From Ligustrum vulgare (taxonomy: Eukaryota; Streptophyta; Magnoliopsida; Lamiales; Oleaceae), in NCBI GenBank assembly GCA_963555705.1, contig OY743170.1, forward strand, positions 32,687,362 through 32,751,361: a DNA stretch of 64,000 bases, read 5' to 3'. A program made the position numbers and the translations under genes. The notes under the pieces are model-generated. The model was given only the letters and a program-made list of their open reading frames with translations, did not search any database and was not told the DNA's origin. Shown here in pieces: positions 12,618 through 25,330 of the stretch. How positions within the stretch are numbered: position 1 is the stretch's first letter; each line of letters opens with the position of its first letter.

Positions 12618-12872
12618 TGATTATTGTCCAATTTTACATATTTTAAATAGGAAAATAAATGAAAAATACAATTTTTGGGATTTAAATTTTGTAATTTAGA
12701 GTAAAACTTATAAAAGATTTAATTTTAATTCTTAAACTCTAAATTGATTATATTTACTATTGATTTCATTTATTTAATTGCAGAAATACAATGGACAATT
12801 TTTTATATCCACTTCAATTTCCAACCCACATTTTTGGCCCAATTCTTTAGCCCAAAAACACTTCACCAGTCC
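12618..12872 (+). repeat. Truncated 3' LTR of element A
   Basis: Nearly identical to the first 255 bp of the 5' LTR (3869-4123), then it stops at ACCAGTCC and unrelated sequence begins. The remaining LTR of about 1.37 kb is lost. Confidence 0.9.
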
Positions 12873-14630
12873 TTCTGTGGCATTTTCTTACACATAAGAA
12901 ATGAATTCAATGTTAAATATCATAGAATTCCTTATAAATGTTTCCATAACACAGTAATTCCACCCCCTTCAAACTAAGAATTTTGGAAAAAAAAAAATAA
13001 ATTTAGAATTGTGTGAATAGTGATATTCAGCGCCAGACATCGCGGCCAAAAATTGATATTTTCCAATGGAAGGGTCATAGCATTGAACAAGGTCGAATTA
13101 TCCAATGGATCTAAGCAACATCAAAAAGGGAAAGCTTCAACTCATGAAAATGCACCTCTAAACTCCTGAAGTACTCGAGCCCTCTTAGTTATCTTGTGCT
13201 TAATTGATATCTATTTTCATATACATTGAGGGCAATGTAATCTTCTTAATTTGGGGGTGGGTATCTCATTCATTCGCTATCATACATGTTATACATGCTC
13301 ATTCATTTGATTTTTGGGGTATAAAAAATCGAAAATTTCAAAAATTCTGTTGATTTGTTTGCTGCCTATGATATTGTTCAAGTTAAATGTTTTGCTTTAG
13401 TCTGAATAATGGACGTCATCTAAACTTTATTTTCCAAACTTTCTTATTCATGTTAGACTTTATAAATTTAAGCACATAGCCAATGTTGAATAACTTGTGT
13501 GAGAATATGCTTGAATTATGTGGGGCAATTTTTATGCAATTGAACATAAGATCGACTTTACAATCTCTAACCTTAAGTTGATAGATCTTGACCCTAATAT
13601 TAGAACCAAACATTCTTAAAAGTAGTTTGGGGTGGAAAGATTAGAATAGGGATGCATGAACGTTTGAGGGCGTGATCTTGAAATATGCATTTGGTCAAAG
13701 AGGTTCTCAGTCAATGAGTATAAACCAGTACCAATAGCATAAAAATAGTCTTATCTTCTCTTCGTAGTCTCTTTTACTCGAGTAATTAAGATTTCAAGGG
13801 TGTTAAAACTTGGTACCCTAAATTCAACTCAATTGGAAGTTATCAGCACAAAGCTCATGACATGGGTCAATTAGAAAGCTTAAAAGAGAGGACTTACACG
13901 CAAGACACAAAATATCTTTTACTTTTCTTTGTAGCCTTAGGGATTCATGTAATTATGTTTTTAAGGTTTTCAAAATCTGGTGCCCTAAAGTCATCTAATT
14001 TGGAACTTACTAACTTAAAGCTAGCTACAAGGGTTACTTAGAAAGAAAATAAGAAAAGTATTGCATAAAAGAAGAGAAAAAAAATAGAAAAATAAAAGTG
14101 CTTGGTATAAACTTTGAGACTAGAACTTTAGAGACTGAGGTTATAGATTGGGGAACTGATTACTATAGATCTTTTATACATACTAGTCTTATTTTGACTG
14201 CCTTGTGTGAAAAAATACAATTATTGATATTTAGAAACCACATAGATAGAAGGAACATCGGGAATGGAGAGAAAAGCATAAGGTTTTGATCATACAAGAA
14301 AGATGTGAGAAAAATAAATAGAAAATCATTGTTTGACCACATGTGTTTTGGGTTTTTAATGCATCAATAAGCCACACTATGTTGAGTATGTTTTCATCTA
14401 AGTATGCATTTGACTTTGACTATTCACACACACATGAAAAGTCAAGCATCGGATAAGTAGAAATAATTTTGAAGTGTTTTTCATCTTTCTTTTCTGAAAG
14501 TAAATTTTTTATTTGAACCTGAGGTATGTAGCAAGCGAATTGACAGTTACAAAAATATTTGTTATTTGCATTTTGTTATAGTTTAGTTCTACTTTGTTTG
14601 AGGACAAACAATAATTCTAATTTGAGGTGT
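12873..14630 (+). mobile_element. 3' internal region of an Athila-like element (E)
   Basis: Non-coding. It contains the Athila-type passage of GAGGGCAATG followed by TTTGGGGGTGGG (13225-13260) and a 3' part (about 14100-14630) that is clearly related to 17735-18212 of element C. It ends in a purine-rich TTTGAGGTGT right before the LTR at 14631. The junction with element A's broken LTR at 12872 is abrupt. The only open stretches are short and unconvincing. Confidence 0.7.
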
Positions 14631-16051
14631 TGATAAGTGTATTTTATACACTTATTTACATGCTAAAAGTATGATTTATTGTTTTCATTTCAGAATATTT
14701 GTTATTTATTTTGTTATTATTTATTTATATTGTAGAAAATATCTCCTAGTCAAGAAAATGAAGGAATTGAAGCAAATACTTGAAAATTTGGATGATAAAT
14801 GAGCTAAAGTATACACATGAGAAGATCATGGAATCACAAGAGGTGCAAAGTGGAGTTAAAGTTGAGGAAGGAAGAAAATCGAGAGCTTAATTAAACAAAT
14901 CAAGAGAAAAAAGAAGTCGATTGGAAGAAATCAAAAGTTCAAGGACAAAATTGCTCTAATCAGAAGATTAAGAACTTGAGGTGCAATAAAAGAAAGATGA
15001 CCAACTTACGCAGAATAAAAGATGGAAATTGCACGGAATAGTTGTAACTGCGTGATCGCGTGTAGGACAAGAATAAACAGTAGCTAAAACAATGAGCTGC
15101 GCGGCTGCATGAAATAGAACCTCGCAGTCGTGCAGTAGTCTGGCTAGGCTGATTGCTGCGCTTTTGTCCCTTCTCCCCAAGGTTTGACCTAAATCTATAA
15201 ATACTAGATGCCTTGCATGTTTTTAGGAGTTCCCAATTAGCCTAAATTCATACAAAATGCTGTCGAATTCTCAAGGAACCACACTACACCAGATTGAAGA
15301 TTGAAGACCAAAAATCAAGACTATGATTCGGATGATGAACTCAAATTATTATTCTTGTGAATTTTCTTCAATTATGTTTCTAGGCTAGATTTTTATGTTA
15401 GAAGTGTGATGAAGCTTTACATTTTGGATTTCATTTTTTTGTTTACGTTTAATTAATGAAATTTATGGGCTTGAGCAATTAATTCCGTATTTCTTGTTTC
15501 TACAATTTTCTAGCTAATTATTGCATGAATATTGTGGTGATTTCTTAAGTTCGAAAGATTAGAAATTCATTAGATTAGTTTTAATTGTCATGAAGTTCGA
15601 TAGAGGATATAAATATACCCTGCTTTATGTTGTCTTACAAAGTGTTCATAAAACGTTAATGGTTTCTTATATGTTTGTATTCATCATAGAAATATAGTCT
15701 GATCACAAATAGGAAAAAATTTTAATTCCCCGTTCGAAATAGGGTTTTTATAAAATTAGTAGCATTGATATTTAAAATCCCATGAACTGTAGTTGGACAT
15801 TTAAATCAAGGCATGAATGATGGAAGTAAAGTGGATTCTCAATTCTAGCATGTTTTCTAATTATTTTAATTATTCAAATTGTTTATTTTCATTTGTTAAT
15901 TTAATTCAAAATTCAACTTCAAATCAATTTTCTAGCTCCGGTTAAGGCATTTAATCTAAAGCACAATTTACTCAGTCCCTATGGGTAAGATACATGGACT
16001 CATTGTCAACTTTATTACTTCTGCGATCTGTGAACTTGCGGTTAGCAAACA
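14631..16051 (+). repeat. Athila-like LTR, flanked by internal sequence on both sides (E/C)
   Basis: Starts TGATAAGTG and ends GCAAACA at about 16051. It has a CG-rich block around 15040-15135 (GTGATCGCGT and similar) like its relatives. Left of it is the 3' internal region of E; right of it is the gag-protease remnant of C without a recognisable primer-binding site. It may serve as the 3' LTR of E and the 5' LTR of C at once, as produced by recombination between LTRs. Confidence 0.65.
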
Positions 16052-16900
16052 TCCAAGTGCCTAAAATCCATGTCAAGAAACCAACTACTGTTCCAGAAAA
16101 AAGTGGTTGAAAAGGAGGAAAAACAGGTTGAAGCAACTAAAAAGGTACATTGAATAATGAGTGAAACATGCAAGGTTAAATCAATAATTAAGCCTTATTG
16201 AGAACTTGTTCCATTCCTACATTGGTTAAAGAAAATAATGAGGTTTATTAGTTCAACAAATTCTTAGAAATTTTTAGAAAAATGCACATCAATATACCTT
16301 TCATTGCAATAAGGAAGATTACAAGCTACTCAAAATTCTTGAAGGAGATGATCTCCAAAAAGAGAAAGCTTCAAGAGCTCAAGACAGTATCCTTAACTGA
16401 GGAGTGCAAATATTGCAGAAGAAGTTGCCACCATGATGACTTAAGATCCAAGAAGTTTTCAATACTTAGTGATTTAAAATTTAATAAAATTTTATGTGAT
16501 CTTTGTGCAAGTATAGATTTAATGCCCTTATCTGTCTACAGAAAGCTAGAATTGGGAGATCCCAAACCCACGTCACTTGTTTTTCAACTGGCCAATTGCG
16601 CAATCAGATATCTATATGGGATCATTGAGGTTGTTATGGTAAAATTAGATAAATTTATTTTTCCATTTGACTTTGTGATTTTAGACATGGAGAAAGACAA
16701 TAAGATGTCATTAATATTAGGTTGACCTTTTCTTGCAATGGGAAGAGCTTCAATCTATGTTGACAAAGGAGAGGTAGCATTTAGAGTGGAAAATGAACAA
16801 GTAATCCTCAGCATGACTCAGCTCGAAAGTTCAAATCCACTCCTTGAAAACTTCTCCAAAATAGAGGTTGACCCACATCATTGTTAAGGTGAAAATCTTT
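16052..16900 (+). pseudogene. Athila-like gag C-terminus and protease remnant (element C)
   Basis: The longest open part is 16282-16725 (147 codons). It matches the linker upstream of protease and the protease of element D at 41436-42135: KFLKEM, the active site region LCDLCASIDLMPLSVYRKL, and an ILG motif. The usual DSGAS/DLGAS is DLCAS here: the catalytic Asp is kept and the Gly lost. A TGA follows at 16723, after which the frame still reads PFLAMGRA. Gag N-terminus and primer-binding site are missing and no RT or integrase follows. Confidence 0.75.
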
Positions 16901-18212
16901 AGCACAGGGTCAGAGCATGTGATAACACCTCAACATCTTGTTTCATGTCACCTTGAGGATTTCTGCTAAAAATTCGAGCTTAAGACCATAAATGGAGTCC
17001 TTCTTGGGAGGCAACCCAATTCCAAAACCCTTTTATTTATCATGCTTTATTTACATTTTCTGTTTATTTGCTTTACACTAGGAGTTAGGATTACATTCAT
17101 TCCTTGTTTAGCATTCTTGACATTAGTAGCATTTAAAGCCAACTTGGTAAAATTAAATTTTTCAAAATTTTTTCTCAAATTCATTTTCAACCACACATTT
17201 CTGTGGGACCCATCACTTTTCACAATTTTCAACCATACATTCTCCTAAAAATTCAAAATTCATCCAAAAAAACTCCTACACCAAACAATCTCTTAATTTA
17301 TGTTATTTGTGTATTTTTAAGTTATTTCAGATTTTGGAATGAGGTTGTTGGAGTAGTTTAAATTATTTTCAGTTTCTTGGATTAGTTATAAGATTTCTAT
17401 TTTAACTCTATATTTATGTGAATGAATTGAAATTGATTTCAGGTTCTTTACTTTAATTTCAATAGTTTGTAAGTTCCCCAAATTCCATATATTATTGAAA
17501 TTTAAGTTTACTCTTAAGTATTTAGTATCAATTTTACATTAAGTTCATAACGCATCATCACGATCACTAGCATAAATTTTGAGTCAAGAACATGAGAACA
17601 GTGTTTGGAAGCATATGGTGCATCGTGAGATCAATTGAGGTTGAAAATGGATTAGGCATAACACAAAAAATTTCTAGATACTGGTCTGAATGCCCACTAG
17701 ATCGTGTAGGGGTACCTTCGATCTTTTATGGAACTTTGGAGACTAAAGGTGTGGAATAGGGAACTGATTACAATCAATCGTTTATGCATATTTATCTAAT
17801 TCTGATTGCTTTTGTGAAAAAAATATATAATATTTTGACATTTAGAAATCACATAAATAGAAGGAACTTCTGAATTTGAGAGAAAAGTATAAGGAGTGAT
17901 CATACATGAGAGATGTAAGGAAAATAAAAGGAAAATCATTGTTTGATCATGTAAGATTCGAGTTTTACTGTATATGAGCCACACTTTACTTTTGCTATTC
18001 ACAAGCACACATGAAAATTCGAGCATTGGATAAGTAGAAATAATTTTAACTATGTCGTTCAACTTTCTTTTATAAATTGTAATTTTTTATTTGAATCTGA
18101 GGCATATGGCAAGTGAATTGATAGTTAAAAAAATTATTGAATTTGCTGTGTAGTTTTATATTTTAGTTCTATTTTGTTCAAGGACAAATAACAATTCTAG
18201 TTTGGGAGTGTT
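16901..18212 (+). other. Non-coding 3' region of element C
   Basis: Contains the Athila-typical box GGGAGGCAACCCAA (17006-17019) only about 270 bp after the protease, so RT, RNase H and integrase are absent altogether. A purine-rich GTTTGGGAGTG (18200-18210) precedes the LTR. Related to 13.6-14.6 kb and to 45.9-46.5 kb. Confidence 0.7.
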
Positions 18213-19260
18213 TGATAAGTGTAAATAAGTGTATTTATTTACATGCTAAAATTAGAATATTTTATTAGCAATTTAGAATAAATTCATTACTTTGTTGTTA
18301 TTTCATAAATTATCCAAAATTCGAGAAAATGAAAGATTTGAAGTGAATAAAGGTCAATTGGGTGATAATTACAGCTAAAATGTGCAAGATGGAAGTTGAA
18401 AAAGCCAATCAAGGATCCGATTCGGAGCTAAAGTGAAGAAAGAAAGAATCCAAAGTCAAAAGGAAGAAAATCAAAAGTTCGGTGACTCAATTGAATAAAT
18501 TAGAAGTTGAAGGACTTGTCGTGAAATTAAAGAAGATTGACTAACTTGTCAGAGTTGAAAGATGAAAATTGTAGGCCAACTGCACTACCACGCGATTGCC
18601 CCTCAATCAAGAGTGCGATTGCGTGATCGTCAACAAAATAAGCAGAGCCGAAATTGACAAAAGCTTGTGATTGTGGCTTCTTTGCTGACACGGTAGCGTG
18701 GATATTCGACTGGGTCGAAAGTTTCTCCTTGAAATCTAATTTTGACATATTTCTTTCAATTCAACTAAGTTTCTTCCCTCTTCCTATATATACTCGTCAG
18801 ATTGCACGAATTAGGTCCCCTCCTTGTTCCTTATTCCCTATATTCATACAAACACTCTACCTAATTACCAATTGTCACATAAAGAGAGATTGAAGATTTC
18901 TACAACAAGAACAATATACAGTGATGAACTCCAATATATCTTCTTGTTATTTATCTTTAATCACGTTTCTAGTATTATATGTTATAATCATGATGAAGCT
19001 TTAATTTCCAGATTTTATGTTTTGATTATTGTTTAACTTAATATAATCTATGAGTTTGAGCAATTATTTCGATCTTTCTTGCTTCTATAATTATATATAT
19101 GTGTATAGTAATTATATGAGTTTTGTAGCATTTTCTTAAGTTCAAAGATTAAGATCACATTAGACATGATTTAATTTCCATAAAATTCAACGGGGGATAG
19201 AAATACATCGATATGTTTTATGTTTTCCTTAATTTTTCATAATTATTTAATACATATCTG
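18213..19260 (+). repeat. 3' LTR of element C, truncated
   Basis: Starts TGATAAGTG, is related to 14631-16051, and carries the decayed CG block at about 18590-18640 (GCGATTGC, GTGATCG). Similarity fades near 19260, about 400 bp short of a full LTR. Confidence 0.6.
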
Positions 19261-22200
19261 TTTCTAATGATCCGAAAATTTCGTACCCTAGTTGGTTTAT
19301 TTAGGAAGTTGGATTCAAGTATTTTCTGAAAAAATAGCCGATTTCACGTTTTGCATGATGAGATAGTATAGAAATTATAAGAAAAGGAAAGAAATTAACA
19401 TTATTTGTAATTTTGGAGACTAAGTTGGCGTAAAAAAATGTTATATATGATGTTTGAACTCACGGATTGAATTTCATAGTTGAGGACTAAGCTGGAAATT
19501 TTAGAAACTCCTATTAATTACATTTTTTTCCATTTTGATGAACGTGACTTTGGGATTATTTTGTGGATTATGTAGTGATCTTTAACCATTGCAAGTTATA
19601 CCATTTTATAGCTTAAGATGAAATCTAAGCATTGATGAGATCTAAGCATTTATATCAAATTTGGATACATTTGAATTCGAGAAGTAATTCAAAAATCAAG
19701 CTAAAGTTGCATGTGAGAAATAGTTGGAATGTTGAAATTCATCAAAAAATTTCTAGGTATAAATTGGTGGATGAACAACCATGTTTGAGAGGATCATACG
19801 AACAATATATTAATCCGGTGTCTTTGCATGTTATACTACCTCATATTTCACAATAAGATGTACATATTGGTATCAAGTTCAAGCACAATCGAGGTCGGGA
19901 AGTGCTTCAAATATCAAGTTGAAGATGTATACACAAAATGGTAAGAATGCTAAAAATTTGGCTAAGCGTTGAAACTATTCGAGCAACCATTTTTGGATGA
20001 ACGACATGGGCGGCATAATGATCAGTTTTCTTTGCATGTGTAATCGTTGCGAAGGTTGAAGTGTGAACTTTACAATGGTATAAAGAGTGACCTAAATGGA
20101 CTTCATCTTGACCTTCAAATGTTGATTCGAAGGTGACACCTTAAAATAAAAAAAATTAGAATTTTTAGTATTAAAATATTAGAGGAAAAGACACTTGTCA
20201 CATCTAATCTTAAGGGTATGTTTGGCACCTCAACTTATTTTGGTTAGAAGTAATTATTTATCAAAATTTATAGGAATTGGATGACAAAAGGAAAGTTTTG
20301 AGGACTTAGTTTTCAATTATATAAGGAATAACTAGTGAAAACATGAAAGTATGGGGTCATTTTGCAAAAATATCATATATGTATCTATAAGGTACAATTT
20401 TAGCCCCCATTTCTTCTTCATTTCGTGGGCTACAACCAAAGAGGAGAGAAAGGGACGAAAAATGAGAGGAAAAATGAGAAAAATCAATGGTGAAAATGGA
20501 AGAAAGGAAATTCCGTTGTACCGGGATACTAGTAGCATCGGCAGAGGCAAAAAGAGTTACTGGTAGCATTTTCGGTTCTGGATATATTCTTCAAAATTAC
20601 GAAATTCTTAATTTTGGGCTAATTTTCTTGGTAATTCTTATATTAAGAAGTAAGATTTTTAGTATATTGAAGTTACCCTAACACTTGATTAATTAATTGT
20701 AGGGATAAATGCTCAAAATCTTCATTTATAAGTTAGAAGGTGAGTAAAACTTGGTTTATGTTTTAATTGAGTTAGTTTCTCATATGGTGTAGAAGATTTT
20801 TACATGATTATACTATTTGATGTATTTCTTATAAATGAGTGTTGATTTGATAATCCATATATCAAGATTTACGTTAGAACTAAAAACCACCATCTAAGTG
20901 TTTGATGGAAGGTATGAGTAAATAAGATGTGTTTTAACGACTTATTTCAAAACTTGTTTGAAAATAAGTTGCCGTCCTTATGAATAATGAGCCTAAAACA
21001 CCACTTTAAACTAGAGTTATTCATATCTTAAAGTTGATTTTTAAGTAGGGATGTTGAATTAGGATTAAAGGTGCTTTATTTCGTGGTTTAAGCTTGGGTA
21101 TGAAGCTACATGTATTAGAATTCAGATTTGAAGGGAAAAATTAAGTTGCTAATTTGAATGCCCTTAAATTGTTACTTTGAGCTGAATTTACTAAGATTTG
21201 AGACTTAATTTTTGTAGAGGAGTATTAAAACATTAATTAAATTGATTTTGGACACTAAATCATGTTATACCTTATGGCTTAAGTTTGTTTATAGGCTTCA
21301 TGTATAAAATTCCAGATTTAGGTTGATGTAAAGACTAAAGATTATTGAGGTTATCATTCTTGTTCTTACGAAAGTGTTTGAAATTAGTTTCATACTAGAA
21401 AGTATCTCAATTCTTATACTTAGACCTTATTGTTAATCTAAACTCTTTTACTATATATTTTACATGATTCATGGCATGCTCAAAGGATTTGAACTAGTAT
21501 AAAATCTGTTGGAGTGTATACTTTGAAAAGTTACTTTGCATATGTTCAAAACTTGATTTTGAATTGATTTTATTGAAGTATGAAATATGAGATTTAAAGC
21601 AATATTGAATGAGGTTTTATTTGAGTTTTGAGTCTAAAAAGTGTTTGATCTTATGACTAAAATCTGTTATAAGTTAAGCAATGTTTTATGATCAATATAC
21701 AAGATTTGAAATGTGTTATAAGGCAAGAAACATGCATTAAAAATATGTTGGAACTATTGGTTTGAAATGATCACTTTGCAAGTGTTTAAAGCTAGATTTT
21801 TATATTAAAAGTTGTTGAACTTTATGGCTAAAACTTTTTATTAGTTTAAGTTACATTCTAAGTTCAATACACAAGATTAAAAGTGTGTTAAAATGTCATA
21901 AACATGCTTTAAAAATCTGTTGGAAATACTCAACTAAAAATGTCGCTTTGCAAGTTTTCAAAACTAGATTTTGAGATTTAAGGGTGTTGGATTTTATGTC
22001 TGAAACTTGTTATTAGCTTAAGTGATGTTTTGTGTTTAATACACATGATTAGAAGTTTGTTAATAAGCATCAAATTGAGTTTAAAAAGACTGATGGAATT
22101 ACTCAAATAAAAAGGGAATTTGAGACTAAATGATGTTGACCTTGATAACTAGATCTTGTTGGAAGTTTAAGATATGTTATATGTCTAACATATATGATGA

Positions 22201-24480
22201 AAAGCATGTTAATATGAGACAAACATTATATACTAGTGTTATGGTCATGTGAAGAACTTTCATGTGATGACAGTACGGTATTGATGTCTTAAATGGAGAA
22301 CGTGTGCAAATTGTTATGTCATGTTTGAATGAATAATTATGTGCACGATATTTCAAGCAATACTTTCATGATTATTGATGTTTCATGTGAATCATAACAT
22401 CATAAACATTTGTGATCATTTAAGCATTAAAGAGAAAAATTATGTTTTCAAGAAATGTTCATGAACAACTAAGAAGTCCCTATTTAGGTTGTACACCTAG
22501 GGAGTAAGTCCCTATTTGAGGTCATGGATTATTAGATACCCTTGGGAGTAAGTACCATTCTAGCTAGTAAGCTTGTGATCAAAGTGCTCTAAAGAAGATT
22601 CGAGTTAGCGTACTCGTGAGTGTAAGAGAATACTCTAGTGACCTTGTGCTATTAAGAAAACACTTTTGCGCGTGATGTAAAACCCTAATATGGGAAGGAC
22701 TCTTAAAGTAAAAGACGTGAAAGAAATGCAAAGAGTGAAAAGTCATATCATTCATGTTACTTCTCAAAGAAAAGAAAGAAAGAAAGACGAGAAAAAAAAG
22801 ATTGAAAAGAAATGAAAATCATATCACTTATTCATATCATAGCATGCAATACATTTCCATTACCATGTTTATTAATTTGGTAAATGTTTTGATGTTGATG
22901 CTATGAATTTGTTATGTAAGATTTGATTCTTATCTATATATAGACAAGAAATGAATTGTCAAATGTAGTAAAAAAAATGACAAAATTTTCATAATGATTT
23001 CCATTGTTACTTGGCAATTTTGATATGATGATGATAAGCATGAAGTCAAATGGTTTAAGTATGCTTTGAAGCCAATATACTAGATGAGTATTGTGTTGGT
23101 AAAATACATATGGAACTAGACATATTGAATGAGATATGAGTTAATTATCAAATGATATGTTAAAGTGATTAAAATTTCAGTCACGTATATGAGAAATAAT
23201 GTCAAAGTTAAGAGGTAAAGTGTATGATTTATATTCATTTCTAAGTAAGTTAAATTTTGATAAGAAAATATTGAGAATGAAAGAAGGTTTTATAACCTTA
23301 TATACTTTATGTTGAAATTAACCTCTTATTACATGTATCAAGATTTATTCACTGGAACATGTGGTTCATAGTTGTTTTATATATCTTTTCATAGGAAATG
23401 GAGCGTTAATTTTTGTAGTGTGGATTCCCTATGGAGATTGCAGACCGAGAATGAAGAGTACTTATTGGTAATCAAAAGAAAGGAAAGATTAAGCCCTTTT
23501 GGTACTTAAAACCATTTTGAAATGAAATTCTTATTCTTCTAGTATTTAAAAGTTAAATACTATTTTGGGGCTCAGTTTCGAAATGTATAGGTAGGTTTTT
23601 AAGTAAATAAATGGGCCTTGTATTTTAAAGTTCCGCTTGATGTTTAAATATCATTCTTATTGAGTGCGTGAAATTCTTTACAATATGAGCAAAGACAACA
23701 AGTTACAGAATTCTATATTGCCACTAAGTATCATCAAGTGTTCCCTTCAGCTTAACGGTAGGTTATTAATGTATTGAAGAAATTCTACTTTCTACTTCAA
23801 ACTATTTAGATGTATGCAAATAATCAATTATAAAAATCAACAAAAATATAGAATATAAAATAACTCTAGCCTCTAGAAGAGGATAACTTTCAGGATGATA
23901 AATTCTAGTGCCAAATGTAATCTATTATGTGGGAATTTGACCACTGTTTTAAAGCTAGAATTCTTAATTTTTTCAAAATTTACGAGTCAAGGGATAGTCT
24001 GAGATAGGCAGTTTCTAAGGGAAATAAGCCTCCAAAAAGGTAATTTAAGTACGCAAAGTTATCATCAAGACGAATGGAAACCGTAAGGGGGCTAGTCGAA
24101 AGTCGGCTTTATTGATCCGAGTAATATTTTTTCATAGCATTTAGTTTTTAACCTTTCCTACTTCACTTTTTAGAATATAATATCAAAAAAGAAGATGTAA
24201 ATTTTCTTAGAGAAATCATAATTGCCAAATACTTAGATGATTGTAAATTTTGATGAAATTAAAAATATAATTAGAGCCAAACAGTAAATTGATGACCTAA
24301 ATCACAGAATATTGTATATTGCCTTTTATATTTAATATTCGAACTGAAAGTTGTATTTGGAATTAAAATGATTTTGTGAAATACATATCTTTTTTCATTT
24401 ATGTACACACTGCATTGTTTCCTGTAATTTTGTCTCAAGAGTTTATCCTTCAAGCTTTCTGATATAACCATTTGTTGAGT
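19261..24480. other. Non-coding, LTR-like region of unknown class
   Basis: No supportable gene. A degenerate direct repeat of about 220 bp occupies 19650-20090. A purine-rich block (20435-20510) follows a pyrimidine-rich one (20404-20425), and 20.9-22.2 kb holds degenerate tandem repeats. The ordering resembles the very long LTRs of Tekay/Del chromoviruses, but I found no TG/CA ends with a target duplication, so this remains a guess. Confidence 0.3.
21499..22240. repeat. Degenerate tandem repeat, unit about 172 bp
   Basis: Units can be lined up from AAAATCTGTTGGA-like starts at about 21499, 21739, 21910 and 22083; the last spacings are about 172 bp. Each unit runs through CTTTGCAAGT, AAACTAGATTTTGA, TTATGNCTNAAA, and ACACAAGATT-like words. 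Similarity between units is moderate. Weaker related units may extend back to about 20.9 kb. Confidence 0.6.
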
Positions 24481-24490
24481 GTTTCTTATT

Positions 24491-25330
24491 AAGGTCACAT
24501 GTCATATAATCTAAGGGTAGAACCATTTGATGACTTGTTTTTATTCAGGTCACATGTTATATTGTGCAGGTCACATTTTCATGGTGTCACCTCATACATA
24601 TTACGTTCTACATAAACATACCACAAGTTTTCAGGCATGTTCAGCCTCCCAGGTCACATGTTAAAGTATCAAGGTCACTTGTTGAGTTATTCAGGTCACT
24701 TGTTTACATTAGTCACCTCATTCAGGTCATATTTTTATATCAATAGACTACAGTTTCCCGAGTCATTTGGTACTGATGACCTTGCAAAACTGATTTGTAG
24801 GTTATTGATACGTGACAAAATTATCCGAACATTCCAAATGGAATATATTATGGAAGGTAACAGACATTTTTTTTTTAGAATTTACAGTTACAAAAGCTTT
24901 TCAATTGTTAAATATATATACATCTAGGTTACGAATATAAACTGAAATAATACAATCAGACCACAAACACATCATTCAGTAAAGGAATTCCATTGCATCA
25001 GGTCACTGAATTATAGATCATTTCACTGTAAAAAATTAAACAAGGTCAAAAGTTCACTTGAATTTCGGAAAAGAGACAACATACAATTTTTCAATGTTTA
25101 CAAATACAATGAGGTCACAAAGAATACCCATAAGACATTTCATTGACATTTAATGCATTCATTACATGAATCCAATCATGGCAAGTCATAAAATCTGGCT
25201 TCACGTAAGCAAAATTCAACTTCATGATGTTTGACTGCAAGGTCACAAACTACACAAGAGCACAAGGTCATATTAATTACGGAAATAGAAAACTAGATTC
25301 AGTTTTCCAATATACATAAAGGTCACAAAC
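24491..25330. repeat. Degenerate minisatellite of AGGTCAC boxes
   Basis: AGGTCA occurs at 24492, 24547, 24568, 24651, 24672, 24693, 24724, 25000, 25043, 25112, 25240, 25265 and 25320, usually followed by C. Several neighbours are exactly 21 bp apart (24547/24568, 24651/24672/24693). In the left half the unit reads roughly CAGGTCACWTGTT plus eight variable bases. The box survives while the spacer drifts. Confidence 0.7.

Larger units (their letters stand above)
3869..12872 (+). mobile_element. Athila-lineage Ty3/Gypsy element A (decayed, 3' LTR truncated)
   Basis: Order: 5' LTR (3869-5490), primer-binding site (5497-5513), gag, protease, RT, RNase H, integrase (5695-10924), non-coding 3' region, polypurine tract, and 255 bp of 3' LTR (12618-12872). 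Gag, the DLGSS protease and the RT/IN motifs match the Athila lineage. It is the same family as element B at 46530-57009, to which it aligns along its whole length. The 3' LTR breaks off abruptly, so no target duplication can be checked; the left flank is TATAT. Confidence 0.93.

Noticed and set aside
24491..25330. Nuclear-receptor response elements (AGGTCA half-sites)
   Set aside because: Plants lack nuclear receptors of this type; a decayed minisatellite is the simpler reading.
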